44,866 bases of DNA from an uncultured Collinsella sp. (GTDB taxonomy: Bacteria; Actinomycetota; Coriobacteriia; Coriobacteriales; Coriobacteriaceae): NCBI GenBank assembly GCA_900544385.1, contig UQVD01000003.1, forward strand, positions 1 to 44,866, written 5' to 3'. Numbering within the stretch: the first letter of the stretch is position 1; each line of letters begins with the position of its first letter. The notes under the pieces were generated by a model that was not told the origin of the DNA, made no database searches, and saw only the letters and a list, made by a program, of their open reading frames with translations. Positions 22,331 through 32,303 of the stretch are shown here, piece after piece. A program made the translations under genes and the position numbers.

Positions 22331-23209
22331 ATGACTGCAGAAGATAAGGCAAAGAACGCCGGCAAGGTCGCGCTCGTTTTGGAGGGCGGTAGTTTTCGCG
22401 GGCAGTTTACCGCAGGCGTGCTCGACGTTCTCATGGAGGCCGGCGTCGAGATTCCGGCTGTCTACGGTGTATCGGCCGGCGCCCTCAACGGCGTGAACTA
22501 CAAGTCGCACCAGATTGGCCGTGCCAACCGCATCAACCTGGCTTTCTGCAACGACAGCCGCTTCATGGGTGCCGCATCGTTTGCGTCTACGGGCTCTATT
22601 GTGGGTTACGACTTTATCTTCAACGATGTCCAGGACCGCCTGGATCCCTTTGACAATGAGACGTTCGACGCGAGCCCCATCGAGATGTACGCCGTCGCGA
22701 CGGACATGCTTTTTGGAACCGCCACGTACCTCCCGGTCAAAAGCGCCGTGCTCGATCTCGACGCCGTACGCGCCTCGACGTCGCTGCCGCTGGTGACGCC
22801 GCCGGTCGAGATTGACGGGCACAAATACGTCGACGGTGGCGTAGCCGATTCGATCCCCATCGAGCACGTGCTGGAGGAGGCGGGCTTCGACCGTGCGGTC
22901 GTCATCGTCACGCAGGACCGCTCGTACGAGAAAAAGCCTTACGAGTTTATGCCTGCCGCGCGCGCCCGCTATGCCGACTACCCCTATCTGCTCGAGGGAA
23001 TCGAGACGCGCCACGACCGCTACAACATCCAGCGCATGCACCTGTGGAAGTATGAGCGCGAGGGCCGTGCGTTGGTCGTCGCTCCGCAAAAGCCGGTCGA
23101 GGTCGGTCATGTCGAGCATGATCCGGCAAAGCTTTTGGACCTGTATATTCAGGGCCGCCAGGAGGCAAAGCGCCTGCTTGCGGAAATCCAAGAGTTCGTT
23201 GAGCGCTAG
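22331..23209 (+). CDS. Patatin-like phospholipase
   Basis: The 292-residue protein starts at ATG 22331 after AGGAGG. It has the patatin set: an oxyanion glycine loop EGGSFRG (18-24), nucleophile S48 in GVSAG, and the dyad Asp D168 in VDGGVADSIP. It belongs to the bacterial YjjU/RssA-like patatins, which hydrolyse lipid acyl esters in the cytoplasm. No signal peptide is present. The natural substrate is not evident. Confidence 0.92.
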   Translation: MTAEDKAKNAGKVALVLEGGSFRGQFTAGVLDVLMEAGVEIPAVYGVSAGALNGVNYKSHQIGRANRINLAFCNDSRFMGAASFASTGSIVGYDFIFNDVQDRLDPFDNETFDASPIEMYAVATDMLFGTATYLPVKSAVLDLDAVRASTSLPLVTPPVEIDGHKYVDGGVADSIPIEHVLEEAGFDRAVVIVTQDRSYEKKPYEFMPAARARYADYPYLLEGIETRHDRYNIQRMHLWKYEREGRALVVAPQKPVEVGHVEHDPAKLLDLYIQGRQEAKRLLAEIQEFVER

Positions 23210-23309
23210 CGACGGCGAACCCTCAAAAAAATGACAACAGCTAAAGAGCTGGAAAATCACGGCTCGTGGATGACATGTGCAGAAACTCTGGTCGGAGCCA
23301 AAATACCTG

Positions 23310-23375
23310 TTGACTCGTACGGCGAGCGGGGTAATATGGACGGGTTACTTGCAGAGCCCCGTGAATCTCTGTAAC
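23310..23375 (+). promoter_or_regulatory. rplM-rpsI promoter and leader hairpin
   Basis: TTGACT (23310-23315), a 16-bp spacer and TAATAT (23332-23337) make a strong promoter. Transcription would start near 23344, where GTTAC (23344-23348) pairs with GTAAC (23371-23375) and AGAG pairs with CTCT inside. L13 is known to repress its own synthesis in some bacteria through the leader. This hairpin could be such a site, but that is an inference. Confidence 0.7.
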
Positions 23376-23403
23376 AACACGTACTGTACATGGAGGAGTC
23401 TAA

Positions 23404-23847
23404 GTGATTTCGAAATCGACTCACTACGCCAAGCAGGGCGAGGTCCAGCGCAACTGGGTTCTCGTCGACGCCGATGGTGCTGTCCTGGGCCGTCTTGCCA
23501 CCCAGATCGCAATGATCCTGCGCGGTAAGAACAAGCCCCAGTTCACGCCCAACAGCGACTGCGGCGACTTCGTTGTCGTCATCAACGCCGATAAGGTCCA
23601 GCTTACCGGTAACAAGGCCGACACGAAGACCTATTATCGCCACAGCGGCTACAACGGCGGCCTCAAGGCTGAGAGCTTCCGCCAGGCTATGGAGAAGCAC
23701 CCGGAGAAGGTCATCGAGCGCGCCGTTCGCGGCATGCTGCCCAAGACCACCCTCGGCCGTGCCCAGATGACCAAGCTTAAGGTCTACGCTGGTGCCGAGC
23801 ATCCGCATGCTGCCCAGAACCCCACGAAGATTGAGCTGGAGGCTTAA
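23404..23847 (+). CDS. rplM: 50S ribosomal protein L13
   Basis: The 147-residue L13 starts at GTG 23404 behind a GGAGG site (23391 on). Conserved segments are WVLVDADGAVLGRLATQIA, LRGKNKPQFTPNSDCGDFVVVIN and AVRGMLPKTTLGRAQMTKLKVY. It is an early assembly protein of the large subunit. The rpsI gene follows after 2 nt, the universal gene pair. Confidence 0.98.
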   Translation: MISKSTHYAKQGEVQRNWVLVDADGAVLGRLATQIAMILRGKNKPQFTPNSDCGDFVVVINADKVQLTGNKADTKTYYRHSGYNGGLKAESFRQAMEKHPEKVIERAVRGMLPKTTLGRAQMTKLKVYAGAEHPHAAQNPTKIELEA

Positions 23848-23849
23848 AG

Positions 23850-24245
<396 letters not shown>

Positions 24246-24275
24246 GGTTTTATCTCCTTTCGGGATACAATGTAC

Positions 24276-24318
24276 AAGCGGGGCCTGCCGATTCCTCGGC
24301 GGGTCCCGCTTTTCTTTT
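24276..24318 (+). terminator. Terminator of rplM-rpsI
   Basis: AAGCGGGGCCTGCCGA / TCGGCGGGTCCCGCTT with G-T wobbles, loop TTCC, then TTTCTTTTT. Confidence 0.9.
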
Positions 24319-24368
24319 TCGACTAGGGTGGGCGGTTGCATATCGCCTGCTAGGGAAGGAGCGATCCT

Positions 24369-25706
24369 ATGCCCCAGAACATCTTCGGTACCGACGGCGT
24401 CCGTGGCGTCGCCAATGCCGACCTCTCGTGCGACCTCGCGTTTCGCCTGGGCCGCGCGGCGACCAAGTTCCTTGGTCCGGATATCTGCATCGGCCGCGAT
24501 ACGCGTCTTTCGGGCACCATGCTCGAGAGTGCTCTGACCGCCGGCATTATGGCCGAGGGCGGCCGCCCGCACTGCTGCGGCGTCATCCCTACGCCTGCCG
24601 TGGCGCTGCTCACCGTCCAAAACGAGCTTGATGGCGGCATTGTCATCTCCGCTTCGCACAATCCGCCGGAGTTCAACGGCATCAAGTTCTTTAGTCGCAA
24701 GGGTATGAAGCTTCCCGATGCTGTCGAGGAAGAGATCAGCGCCTGGGTCATGTCCGAGGAAGCCATGGCTGCCGACACGCTGCCGACCGGTGCCGACGTG
24801 GGCCACATCATCAAGATGAAGGACGCCCGCAAGGCATATGTCGACCATGCCATCGATACGCTTGATGGCCTGAGGCTCGACGGCCTGGTCGTTGCCGTCG
24901 ACTGCGGTCACGGTGCCTCCTGCCAGACTACGCCCGCCGCGCTGCAGCGCTTGGGTGCCACGGTGCACGCCATCAACACCGATTATTGCGGCACCGACAT
25001 TAATGTTGAGTGCGGCTCTACGCACCTCGAGCCCCTTCGCGAGCTCGTGCTGCGCACCCATGCTGATATCGGCCTGGCCCACGACGGCGACGCCGACCGC
25101 GTACTGTTCGTGGACAGCGAGGGCAATGAGATCGACGGTGACTACATCCTGGCTATCTGCGGTTCTGACCTCGCCGCTCGCGGCAAGCTCGCCAACTCCG
25201 AGATCGTCTCGACCGTCATGTGCAACCTGGGCTTCTCCATCGCTATGAAGGAGCAGGGCTTCGAGATGGTTCAGACCGCCGTGGGCGACCGCTACGTTCT
25301 GGAGCGCATGCTCGCGGACGGCGCCGTCATCGGCGGCGAACAGTCCGGCCACATCATCTTTCTGGAGCACAACACCACCGGTGACGGCCTGGTGACGGCT
25401 CTGCAGCTTCTGGCCGTGCTCAAGCGCACCGGTCGTACCCTCACCGATCTTGCCGGCATCATGAAGAAGTACCCGCAGGTACTCGTTAACGTGCATTCCG
25501 ACAACAAGGCCGGTCTGGACGATTGCCAGCCCATCTGGGATGCCGTCGCTGCTGCCGAGAAGGAGCTTGACGGTCGCGGCCGCATTCTGGTGCGTCCGAG
25601 TGGCACCGAGCCGCTGGTCCGCGTGATGGCCGAGGCCGAGACGCACGAGCTGACCCAGCGCGTTGTCGACGACATCGTCGAGGTTGTCAAGCGCGAACTT
25701 CCCTAA
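24369..25706 (+). CDS. glmM: Phosphoglucosamine mutase
   Basis: The 445-residue enzyme converts glucosamine-6-P to glucosamine-1-P for peptidoglycan precursors. Signatures are FGTDGVRG at the start, the phosphoserine loop ISASHNP (S96), the Mg loop DGDADRVLFVD, the sugar loop GGEQSGHIIF and the phosphate loop RPSGTEPLVRVM. ATG 24369 follows GGAAGGAGCG. The nearby EIIA and nagB genes share the same metabolite, glucosamine-6-P. Confidence 0.97.
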   Translation: MPQNIFGTDGVRGVANADLSCDLAFRLGRAATKFLGPDICIGRDTRLSGTMLESALTAGIMAEGGRPHCCGVIPTPAVALLTVQNELDGGIVISASHNPPEFNGIKFFSRKGMKLPDAVEEEISAWVMSEEAMAADTLPTGADVGHIIKMKDARKAYVDHAIDTLDGLRLDGLVVAVDCGHGASCQTTPAALQRLGATVHAINTDYCGTDINVECGSTHLEPLRELVLRTHADIGLAHDGDADRVLFVDSEGNEIDGDYILAICGSDLAARGKLANSEIVSTVMCNLGFSIAMKEQGFEMVQTAVGDRYVLERMLADGAVIGGEQSGHIIFLEHNTTGDGLVTALQLLAVLKRTGRTLTDLAGIMKKYPQVLVNVHSDNKAGLDDCQPIWDAVAAAEKELDGRGRILVRPSGTEPLVRVMAEAETHELTQRVVDDIVEVVKRELP

Positions 25707-25777
25707 TGGTCAAAAACGGGTGCCAAGTGGTAAACTGTTAAGGTTATTTTGATTGATTGGTATGTCCGAGGGGGAGC

Positions 25778-26275
25778 ATGTTCACTAAAGTCCTAAGGTC
25801 TTTGGGTATGCGTGGTCGAGTCCTTACGCTGGATGCTCCCATCTCGGGCGACGTCATTCCACTTTCCGAGGTAAACGACCAGACGTTTGCTACCGGCCTT
25901 TTGGGCCAGGGCGTGGCGATTCAGCCCACCGGAACGCGTGTGATTGCACCGGCTGATGCCAAGGTCGAGGCCATTTTTCCCACGGGACACGCCGTTGCGC
26001 TTAACACGGTCGATGGCCTGGACGTGCTCATCCACGTTGGTTTGGACACTGTTCAGCTCGAGGGCAAGCACTTTACCGTACATGCGCAAGTGGGTGACAT
26101 CGTCCATAAGGGCGATGTACTCATTGAGTTCGATCGCGAGGCAATTGCTGCCGAGGGCTACGATGTGACGGTTCCCATCTTGGTGTGCAACTCCGTTGAG
26201 TTCTCGAGCATCAACGGCTCCGTTGGCGTGCATGTCGAAGAGATGGACCAGCTTATCGTTGCTCGCGAGCGCTAG
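25778..26275 (+). CDS. PTS glucose-family EIIA protein
   Basis: The 165-residue stand-alone EIIA carries phosphate from HPr to a sugar EIIBC. H86 in DVLIHVGLDTVQL is the phosphorylation site and H71 in FPTGHAVAL the partner, as in Crr. The tail VCNSVEFSSINGSVGVHVE is typical of the family. The start is ATG 25778, directly after GAGGGGGAG; the ATG-like codons upstream precede that site. It may serve an amino-sugar PTS, or regulation as Crr does, given the glmM and nagB neighbours. Confidence 0.93.
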   Translation: MFTKVLRSLGMRGRVLTLDAPISGDVIPLSEVNDQTFATGLLGQGVAIQPTGTRVIAPADAKVEAIFPTGHAVALNTVDGLDVLIHVGLDTVQLEGKHFTVHAQVGDIVHKGDVLIEFDREAIAAEGYDVTVPILVCNSVEFSSINGSVGVHVEEMDQLIVARER

Positions 26276-26315
26276 CAAGTGCACGTGGCCATTAGCCTAC
26301 AATTCAAACACGTTT

Positions 26316-26349
26316 ACGGAGGGCGCCCTTGAAAGAGGACGCCCTCCGT
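26316..26349 (+). terminator. Hairpin after the EIIA gene
   Basis: ACGGAGGGCG (26316-26325) pairs with CGCCCTCCGT (26340-26349). The stem is perfect over 10 bp but no T-run follows, so termination is uncertain. Confidence 0.5.
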
Positions 26350-26546
26350 GGCAAGATGGGATTTGTCCGAAGCTAAAAGGCTTTGGGTCACCGTGGACGG
26401 GCAGGGGCCTCGACGCGGCTAGACACGAGACACATACATTACGCGACCTCGCCCTGGTGGCCGCACACGTTGGTTGCGGCCGACGCGGGCCGCGGGCAAG
26501 TGCTTGTAAGGGAGCCTTGCCTCTCTTGTACGAGAAAGGACGCGTA
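26350..26546 (+). other. nagB leader, no gene, one hairpin
   Basis: This ~200-nt stretch has no plausible gene. GGCCGCA (26459-26465) pairs with TGCGGCC (26475-26481). The rest shows no ribozyme or riboswitch that I recognise; glmS-ribozyme features are absent. Confidence 0.4.
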
Positions 26547-27275
26547 ATGAAGATCATTAAAGCTAAAGACTACGAGGATATGAGCCGCAAGGCCGCTAAT
26601 ATCATCTCGGCCCAGGTTATCCTCAAGCCCGACTGTGTGCTGGGCCTTGCCACCGGCTCCACCCCGATCGGTGCCTACAAGCAGCTCGCTGCTTGGTACA
26701 AGAAGGGCGACGTCGACTTTGCCGAGGTCAGCACCTACAACCTGGACGAGTATCGCGGCCTTTCGCACGACGATCCCCAGAGCTATCACTACTTCATGCG
26801 TGAGAACTTCTTCGATCACATCAACATCGACCTTAACAACACGCATGTGCCCGATGGCTCCAACCCCGACGCCGCCGCTGCCTGCTCTGAGTACGACAAG
26901 ATCGTCGCCGAGGCCGGTTACCCGGATCTGCAGCTGCTCGGTATTGGCAACAACGGCCACATCGGCTTCAACGAGCCCGATGACCACTTCTCCAAGGGCA
27001 CGCACTGCGTCGACCTCACCGAGAGCACCATTCAGGCCAACAGCCGCCTGTTCGACAGCATCGACGATGTTCCCCGTCAGGCCTACACCATGGGTACCCA
27101 GACCATCATGTATGCCCGTATGATCCTGGTTGTCGCCAACGGCGAGGCCAAGGCTCAGGCCGTGCATGACATGTGCTATGGTCCGGTTACGCCCGAGTGC
27201 CCGGCTTCGATCCTGCAGCTGCACACCAACTGCGTTGTCGTTGCCGATGAGGCCGCCCTTTCGCTCTGCGAGTAG
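26547..27275 (+). CDS. nagB: Glucosamine-6-phosphate deaminase
   Basis: The 242-residue enzyme converts glucosamine-6-P to fructose-6-P and ammonia. Motifs are LGLATGSTPIGAY (phosphate loop), STYNLDEYRGL, LGIGNNGHIGFNEP (with the catalytic His) and the late MGTQTIMYARMI. ATG 26547 follows AAAGGA. The length is standard for the short Gram-positive form, which lacks the allosteric tail seen in E. coli NagB. Confidence 0.97.
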   Translation: MKIIKAKDYEDMSRKAANIISAQVILKPDCVLGLATGSTPIGAYKQLAAWYKKGDVDFAEVSTYNLDEYRGLSHDDPQSYHYFMRENFFDHINIDLNNTHVPDGSNPDAAAACSEYDKIVAEAGYPDLQLLGIGNNGHIGFNEPDDHFSKGTHCVDLTESTIQANSRLFDSIDDVPRQAYTMGTQTIMYARMILVVANGEAKAQAVHDMCYGPVTPECPASILQLHTNCVVVADEAALSLCE

Positions 27276-27307
27276 CGCGAATCCTGCAGCTCGACATAGC
27301 CTTGCCT

Positions 27308-27336
27308 AAGGCCTCCGCTTTGCGGGGGCCTTTTTG
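27308..27336 (+). terminator. nagB terminator
   Basis: AAGGCCTCCGC, loop TTT, GCGGGGGCCTT, then TTT. The stem has one G-T pair. Confidence 0.9.
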
Positions 27337-27723
27337 CTATCCCTTTTTACCCACTTGACCAAAATCTTGCCGCAAGCTTGACGAATGCCGGATGCCCAAC
27401 AGCTTGATTCATTCCATACCAGATTCTATGCAAAAATGCCACTAGAAGGTCGTAGACGGTAGCGGGTGCTAGGCGAGTTGAATGACATGGCTGAACCTTG
27501 TTCATCTGCGTTACACTGCCGCTTAGATGGGACAAGCTGACAAGCTCATTTACCTGCTTAAAGACCGATTAGTCGGGGGATTAATAACAATCGGCCCTCG
27601 CTGTACAAAAACTTGCCGCTTGCGTACCAAAAGACAACCTAAAACACAAGGTCGCTCTATTCATAGCGCGGCTTGTATGGTCTTGCGGCTACAGTGTCCA
27701 TACGGTCGAGTTGAGGAGCGGGC
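27337..27723. other. Gene-free stretch before the SARP regulator
   Basis: No credible gene lies here. There is a short duplicated motif, AGCTTGA(C/T), near 27375 and 27399. The rest probably contains the promoter of the large regulator, but I see no consensus boxes I would commit to. Confidence 0.4.
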
Positions 27724-30723
27724 ATGGTAAACGATTTGAGCGGTATAGACGACCTCGAGCTGATGCCGCTGGGCGGAGGCTATATGGTGCGACGCGAACG
27801 CTTGATGAATGAGCTTATCGCCAAGGGCCGAAAGGCCGGCATCGTGGTTCTTTATGCGCCCGACGGGTTTGGGAAGACCTCGGTGCTGCTGCAGTACACC
27901 CATGAGGTTAAATGCGACCCGACGCGAGGCCCCGTGCGGATTATCGAGGCCGATCGCGCCATTGGGCGCGAGGTGTTTATGCAGCTCGAGGTGGTTACCG
28001 AAGAACTCAAAGACAAACCGCACTCCCTTATCGCGATTGATAATGTGCCAAACCTCGATCAGCACGATACCGAAGACCTCATCGACAGGATTCGCGGCCT
28101 GCGCGCTATGGGGGTTGGGGTCTTTATCTCCTGCCGTCCTTCAAATCGTCAGCTGATTCATGGGCTGGGCGATTCGGTTAAGATCAATGCGCAGATGCTC
28201 AAGGTGCATGCCTATGAGTATTCGGCGTGGGCATCGGCGTTTTCGATCAGCACATCGCTCGACTTCTATCAGCTCACGCAGGGCGTGCCCGAGCTCGTTT
28301 CGGCATTGCAGACGGGTCTGTATGGCCAAGGCGACGTAGCCGGCCTGCTCGAAAACGAGATTGTCAACGTATATGGCGCGGCACTTGCCGATCTGGCTTC
28401 GCTCGACAATAATGCGCTGTTTTGCGTGGCATGTCTCATGGTTTTGATGGGCGAGGGCAATATCGCAGAACTCGAGGCTTGCGGGATGAGGCTGTCGATG
28501 GTCGACCAGTCCTATTTTGTACGCGACTACCCGATCTTTGGCTTGGATCCCGCCGAGCGGAGTTTTACGTGTCTGAGCACGGAGGATAACGGACGCTTGC
28601 GCTTGCGTAAGTTGGTGGCCGAGGTTCGCCCCGAACTTGTTCCGAGGGCGGCCCGGATTTTGCTTAAGGCGGGCCGATGCGATGCGGCGATGGGCCTGGC
28701 GGACGCCTTTTTGGACCGTGAAGCGGTCCTTGAACTTGCTGGGCAGTATGGGGTCGATCTGGCTCTGACGGGGCACGGGGCCGATATCTGCCGAGCGGCG
28801 CTGGGCACGATCGATGCCGACGATCCGGCTCCAGAGCCAACGCCTGCCGAAGCGCTTGGCGTATATCTGGCAGCGGTCAGCGTGTCCAATACAAAGCTCG
28901 CTCGCTATATGGCATCGGTCATCGAGCGCGGGGGCGAACGGGCGGCCTGCGAAATAGACCCTGTTTCATGGAGGGTGGCCCAGACGCTGACGGCTGTTTG
29001 CTATGGGGACAACGGGCTTGGGCTTCCTACGAACCTGGCCGTGCCAGAAATCGAGACATCCCATACCGCACTCGATATGTTGTCTGCGCATATCGAGGTC
29101 AAGCGGTGCCTGACCGAGCGGGGAGATGACGGCGGCGTTCTACAGCAGCTCAAAACGAGCAAGGCCTACGACTGCGAGCTCGACATCGCGAGGATTGTTA
29201 TACGGGCCGATAGCATGCTGGTGGAGCTCTTTGACGGGTCGTTTGCGGGAACCGACGAGCGCGACGACGAGATGACGGTGGTGCGGGAGGCGCTCGACGT
29301 ACGTGGGCTTAAGGCGATGGCTATCTGGGTGCGCATGGTGTTGGCGGCACGGCGGCTCCTTTCCGGCTTGCCGGTAACCGACGACGCGGCGTTCAACGAG
29401 CTCGATCGTTTTGCCGTGCGCATGCGCGACAACCAGATTCAGCTGTTTGGCCTGTTGCTAGAAGGCTGGCAGTCGCTGGCAGAGGGGCGGCCGGTTAATG
29501 CAAAGTTCCGTGCGGTCCAAGTGCTCAAACTTGCCGAGGAGTCGATTGGGTACATGCGCGATAACGCATTGCTGCTGGAGCGCGCGGCATATCTGCGTAA
29601 CACCTCGATGGTTTCGGTACGCGAGGAAGCGGAGCTACTCGATATAAGCCAGACGCAGGTTGGTGGCGCAGAAGCCTGGATGGTGGCGCTGCATTTGGCC
29701 TGTGCGGGCCGAGACAGCGATCTTGCGGCCTGGATGTCCATGAATCGTGCGGGGATTCTAGAGCCATCGTATCGGCTCTTTGCGCGCCTTGCCATGCATT
29801 GTCTGGGCGAGCCGGCGGCCAGGATACGCAAGAAGCTTCCCGTGCGCGAGCTGTCGCGGTACTCGCTGCGCGACGATTTGGAAGGGGAGGGCGAGCGCCT
29901 ATTCCAGGCCGGCGAGGTTGAAGCCGTTGATACCATCGACCATATCGAGATTCGCATGTTTGGTGCGTTTCGCGCCGAGCGCGACGGGTTTCCCATCACG
30001 GACAAAATGTGGCGCCGCAAGAAGGCGGCGACGCTTGCCGAGCGGCTTGCGCTGGGCATGGATGCGCTCGTCGATCGTGAGACGCTGGCCATGGAGCTGT
30101 GGCCCCATGCCGAGTTCAATAGCGCCCGCAACAACCTGTACTCGACGATATCGCGCTTGCGGTCGGCTTTGGGACCGACGCCGGATGGCAAGTCGTGCGT
30201 GCTCATCCAAAATGAATGCATTGGGCTCAACGGCGACTACGTCAAGACCGATGTACGGCTGTTTGACCAGATAAGCCGCGAGGTTTTGGGAAATCGCACG
30301 GGTGCGCGCGGGCCCCATTTAGTTGAGCTGTGCCTTAAGATTGAGCAGCTTTATGCCGGACCGCTGTATGTTCCCAATGGCTGTAATCCCACCTACTTTT
30401 TGCGCATGCGGCGCATTATGCAGTCAAAGTACATCGATTGCATGATTAAGGGAGCAAATGCCGCTCTAGAAGAAAACGATCTGCAGTCGGCGATTTGGCT
30501 GGCGGAGTCGGGGCTTCGACAGGAAACGGCGCGTGAGGATATGGTGCGCTGCGCCATGCGCGTCTACAGTGCGGCGGGGCGGCGGCGCGATATCGTCGAG
30601 CTGTACAGCGGGCATATGCACCACCTGAGGGAGCAGGTCAATGGCGTGCCCGAGCCCGAGACGCGGCGTCTATACGAGCGCTTGGTGGAGGGGCGGCTCA
30701 ATCGCGTGCTGGTCGAGCGATAA
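27724..30723 (+). CDS. Large STAND/SARP-type transcriptional regulator
   Basis: The 999-residue protein has an N-terminal ATPase domain with Walker A APDGFGKTS (45-53) and a SLIAIDNV Walker-B-like strand (~100), then a long helical middle of the MalT/TPR type. From ~residue 740 there is an OmpR-like winged helix (IRMFGAFRAERDG, then WRRKKAATLAERLAL, then SARNNLYSTISRLRSALG), followed by a BTAD-like helical domain. This is the layout of large SARP regulators in actinobacteria, which switch on nearby or distant genes in response to a signal read by the ATPase part. Target genes are not evident. Confidence 0.88.
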   Translation: MVNDLSGIDDLELMPLGGGYMVRRERLMNELIAKGRKAGIVVLYAPDGFGKTSVLLQYTHEVKCDPTRGPVRIIEADRAIGREVFMQLEVVTEELKDKPHSLIAIDNVPNLDQHDTEDLIDRIRGLRAMGVGVFISCRPSNRQLIHGLGDSVKINAQMLKVHAYEYSAWASAFSISTSLDFYQLTQGVPELVSALQTGLYGQGDVAGLLENEIVNVYGAALADLASLDNNALFCVACLMVLMGEGNIAELEACGMRLSMVDQSYFVRDYPIFGLDPAERSFTCLSTEDNGRLRLRKLVAEVRPELVPRAARILLKAGRCDAAMGLADAFLDREAVLELAGQYGVDLALTGHGADICRAALGTIDADDPAPEPTPAEALGVYLAAVSVSNTKLARYMASVIERGGERAACEIDPVSWRVAQTLTAVCYGDNGLGLPTNLAVPEIETSHTALDMLSAHIEVKRCLTERGDDGGVLQQLKTSKAYDCELDIARIVIRADSMLVELFDGSFAGTDERDDEMTVVREALDVRGLKAMAIWVRMVLAARRLLSGLPVTDDAAFNELDRFAVRMRDNQIQLFGLLLEGWQSLAEGRPVNAKFRAVQVLKLAEESIGYMRDNALLLERAAYLRNTSMVSVREEAELLDISQTQVGGAEAWMVALHLACAGRDSDLAAWMSMNRAGILEPSYRLFARLAMHCLGEPAARIRKKLPVRELSRYSLRDDLEGEGERLFQAGEVEAVDTIDHIEIRMFGAFRAERDGFPITDKMWRRKKAATLAERLALGMDALVDRETLAMELWPHAEFNSARNNLYSTISRLRSALGPTPDGKSCVLIQNECIGLNGDYVKTDVRLFDQISREVLGNRTGARGPHLVELCLKIEQLYAGPLYVPNGCNPTYFLRMRRIMQSKYIDCMIKGANAALEENDLQSAIWLAESGLRQETAREDMVRCAMRVYSAAGRRRDIVELYSGHMHHLREQVNGVPEPETRRLYERLVEGRLNRVLVER

Positions 30724-30755
30724 AAAACGGGCGCCCGAAGTACTTGGGCGCCCGT
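30722..30755 (-). terminator. Terminator between the regulator and yhbY
   Basis: ACGGGCGCCC / GGGCGCCCGT (30727-30736, 30746-30755). AAAAAA on the plus side gives a U-run for the minus strand, so it ends yhbY. It may act on the regulator transcript as well. Confidence 0.85.
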
Positions 30756-30792
30756 AAGCTTGCTATGTGTTGGATCGCCGGATCATTGGCTC

Positions 30793-31092
30793 TTAGACGA
30801 GCTTGATCTTCTCGATGTCCTTGCGCGAGGACTCGCGATACAGTGAGAACTTGCGGCCGATGACCTGGACGACCTCGGCGTGGCAACGCTCGGCGAGCTC
30901 CTCGGCGGCCTCGCGGGCGGAAAGGCTGGAGCCATCGAGCACGGAGCACTTAACGAGCTCGTGCTTCTCCAGGTAGGCGACCGTCTGCTCGACGGTGCCC
31001 TCGTTGACGTCGGACTTGCCGATGATGATGGCGGGGTTGAGGTGATGGGCCATGCTGCGAAGCTGCTTGACCTGTGCTCCTGTCAGTGCCAT
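30793..31092 (-). CDS. yhbY: YhbY-family (CRS1-YhbY) RNA-binding protein
   Basis: The 99-residue protein is one CRM domain: LTGAQVKQLRSMAHHLNPAIIIGKSDVNEG at the start, ELVKCSVLDG, and a conserved VIGRKFSLYRES end with the GxxFxLYR-type motif. YhbY binds ribosomal RNA and associates with pre-50S particles. It is a single gene with its own terminator. Confidence 0.93.
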   Translation of the reverse strand: MALTGAQVKQLRSMAHHLNPAIIIGKSDVNEGTVEQTVAYLEKHELVKCSVLDGSSLSAREAAEELAERCHAEVVQVIGRKFSLYRESSRKDIEKIKLV

Positions 31093-31250
31093 GGGTTCTC
31101 GCTTTCTATGTATGGGGCGCCCCGCGACGGGGCCTTAATCTACGTGAGCTGTCCCACGATAGCGCAGGAACGGCGTGGTGTGGAGCGCGTTTGCCCAGTT
31201 CAAAAAGAATGCGGATGCCGAGTGAGTGGGCGGTGCGGGCTGCGAACAGG

Positions 31251-32138
31251 CTATGAGCTGGGCGCAGAGACCGGCTCCCATGCAATAAACGCCCAACGAA
31301 CCTTGCGGACATGATCGAGCATATAGCGCCCCTGCGGCACGCCCTTGGAGCCCGGCTCACCGGCATGGGGATTCTCGATCATGTGCTGGGCGATGTAGTC
31401 GCGCAGACGGTCGACCTTATCCTCGTTGCCATGCTCAAGCATACGGGAGAAGTCTGCCACACCTGCCTCAAGGCTATCGAAGGTATCGCGACGAGGCGAT
31501 TCAAAGTACGTAACCTGCGGCAACGCACCCATCTGAATGAGGATGTTGAAGGCGTACACAAAGCCATTACTGCAGGTAACCGAGGCGCCGATGGCGTTCA
31601 TCAAGTGCAGATCATAGCGCGGGCTGGAGTTGGCGACCATCGTGACAGCACAACGCCGACGAGCCGTACGATCAAGCTTGGCAAGCGCGCCTTTTAGATT
31701 GGTCGTCGTAACTGACCGACTGGCAAAGGCAACATCCACCGCTTTCGCGACGGGTCCAACCAAATCCCAATCATCATCCCAAGCAAGCTCAAGGGGCGTT
31801 ATGCGCCCCTCGAGCCCGTAATACTCAATGCCGGCATCAAGGGTGCCCAACATAGCGGGGGAGAAGTCGGCTGCAATCACGGGATGCCCAGCCTGAGCAA
31901 GCGGAATAGCAATCGACCCAGCCCCACACCCCATATCAAGCACCGACTCGCCGGGCGCAAGCGCCAACAGCTTTATAAAATCCCGAGCATAAGGGGCAGT
32001 CTCCAACGGCCGAAAATGCCGAGCCCGCTTATCCCATTCAAAAGAATCATCAGCCCGATGCCGAGCGGCCTGCATCTGCATCCACTCCTGGTTCCAATCT
32101 GTGGAAAGCAGCTCAGAACGATTCTCCCCATCAACCAC
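31251..32138 (-). CDS. SAM-dependent class I methyltransferase
   Basis: The 295-residue protein has a Rossmann methyltransferase core: motif I VLDMGCGAGSIAIPLA, motif II VIAADFSPAML, and the DVAFASRSV strand. I chose GTG 32138, which lies 6 nt after AGGAGGT on the minus strand. An upstream ATG (32198) would add a spurious hydrophobic stretch. The substrate is unknown. The nearest relatives in style act on small molecules. Confidence 0.85.
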   Translation of the reverse strand: MVDGENRSELLSTDWNQEWMQMQAARHRADDSFEWDKRARHFRPLETAPYARDFIKLLALAPGESVLDMGCGAGSIAIPLAQAGHPVIAADFSPAMLGTLDAGIEYYGLEGRITPLELAWDDDWDLVGPVAKAVDVAFASRSVTTTNLKGALAKLDRTARRRCAVTMVANSSPRYDLHLMNAIGASVTCSNGFVYAFNILIQMGALPQVTYFESPRRDTFDSLEAGVADFSRMLEHGNEDKVDRLRDYIAQHMIENPHAGEPGSKGVPQGRYMLDHVRKVRWAFIAWEPVSAPSS

Positions 32139-32303
32139 GGGCCAACCTCCTAGCAACAAAATAGCGGCCCCTCCCAAAAGAAGAGCCGCAACAAGCATAT
32201 ATCAGAAAGAACCGATCCAACGCCAAACCGCCATACCAGCCAAGTGGTGCAGGAGCGAAGCAACTGCAACCGGGATAGAAACCAACTGAGGTCCCGTTAT
32301 GCG

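Noticed and set aside
26350..26546. glmS-type ribozyme or other riboswitch before nagB
   Set aside because: Only one ordinary hairpin is present; the conserved ribozyme core is not recognisable, and the gene is nagB rather than glmS.
32139..32198. N-terminal membrane helix on the methyltransferase
   Set aside because: The hydrophobic stretch lies upstream of a GTG with an ideal AGGAGGT site, so it is most likely untranslated.
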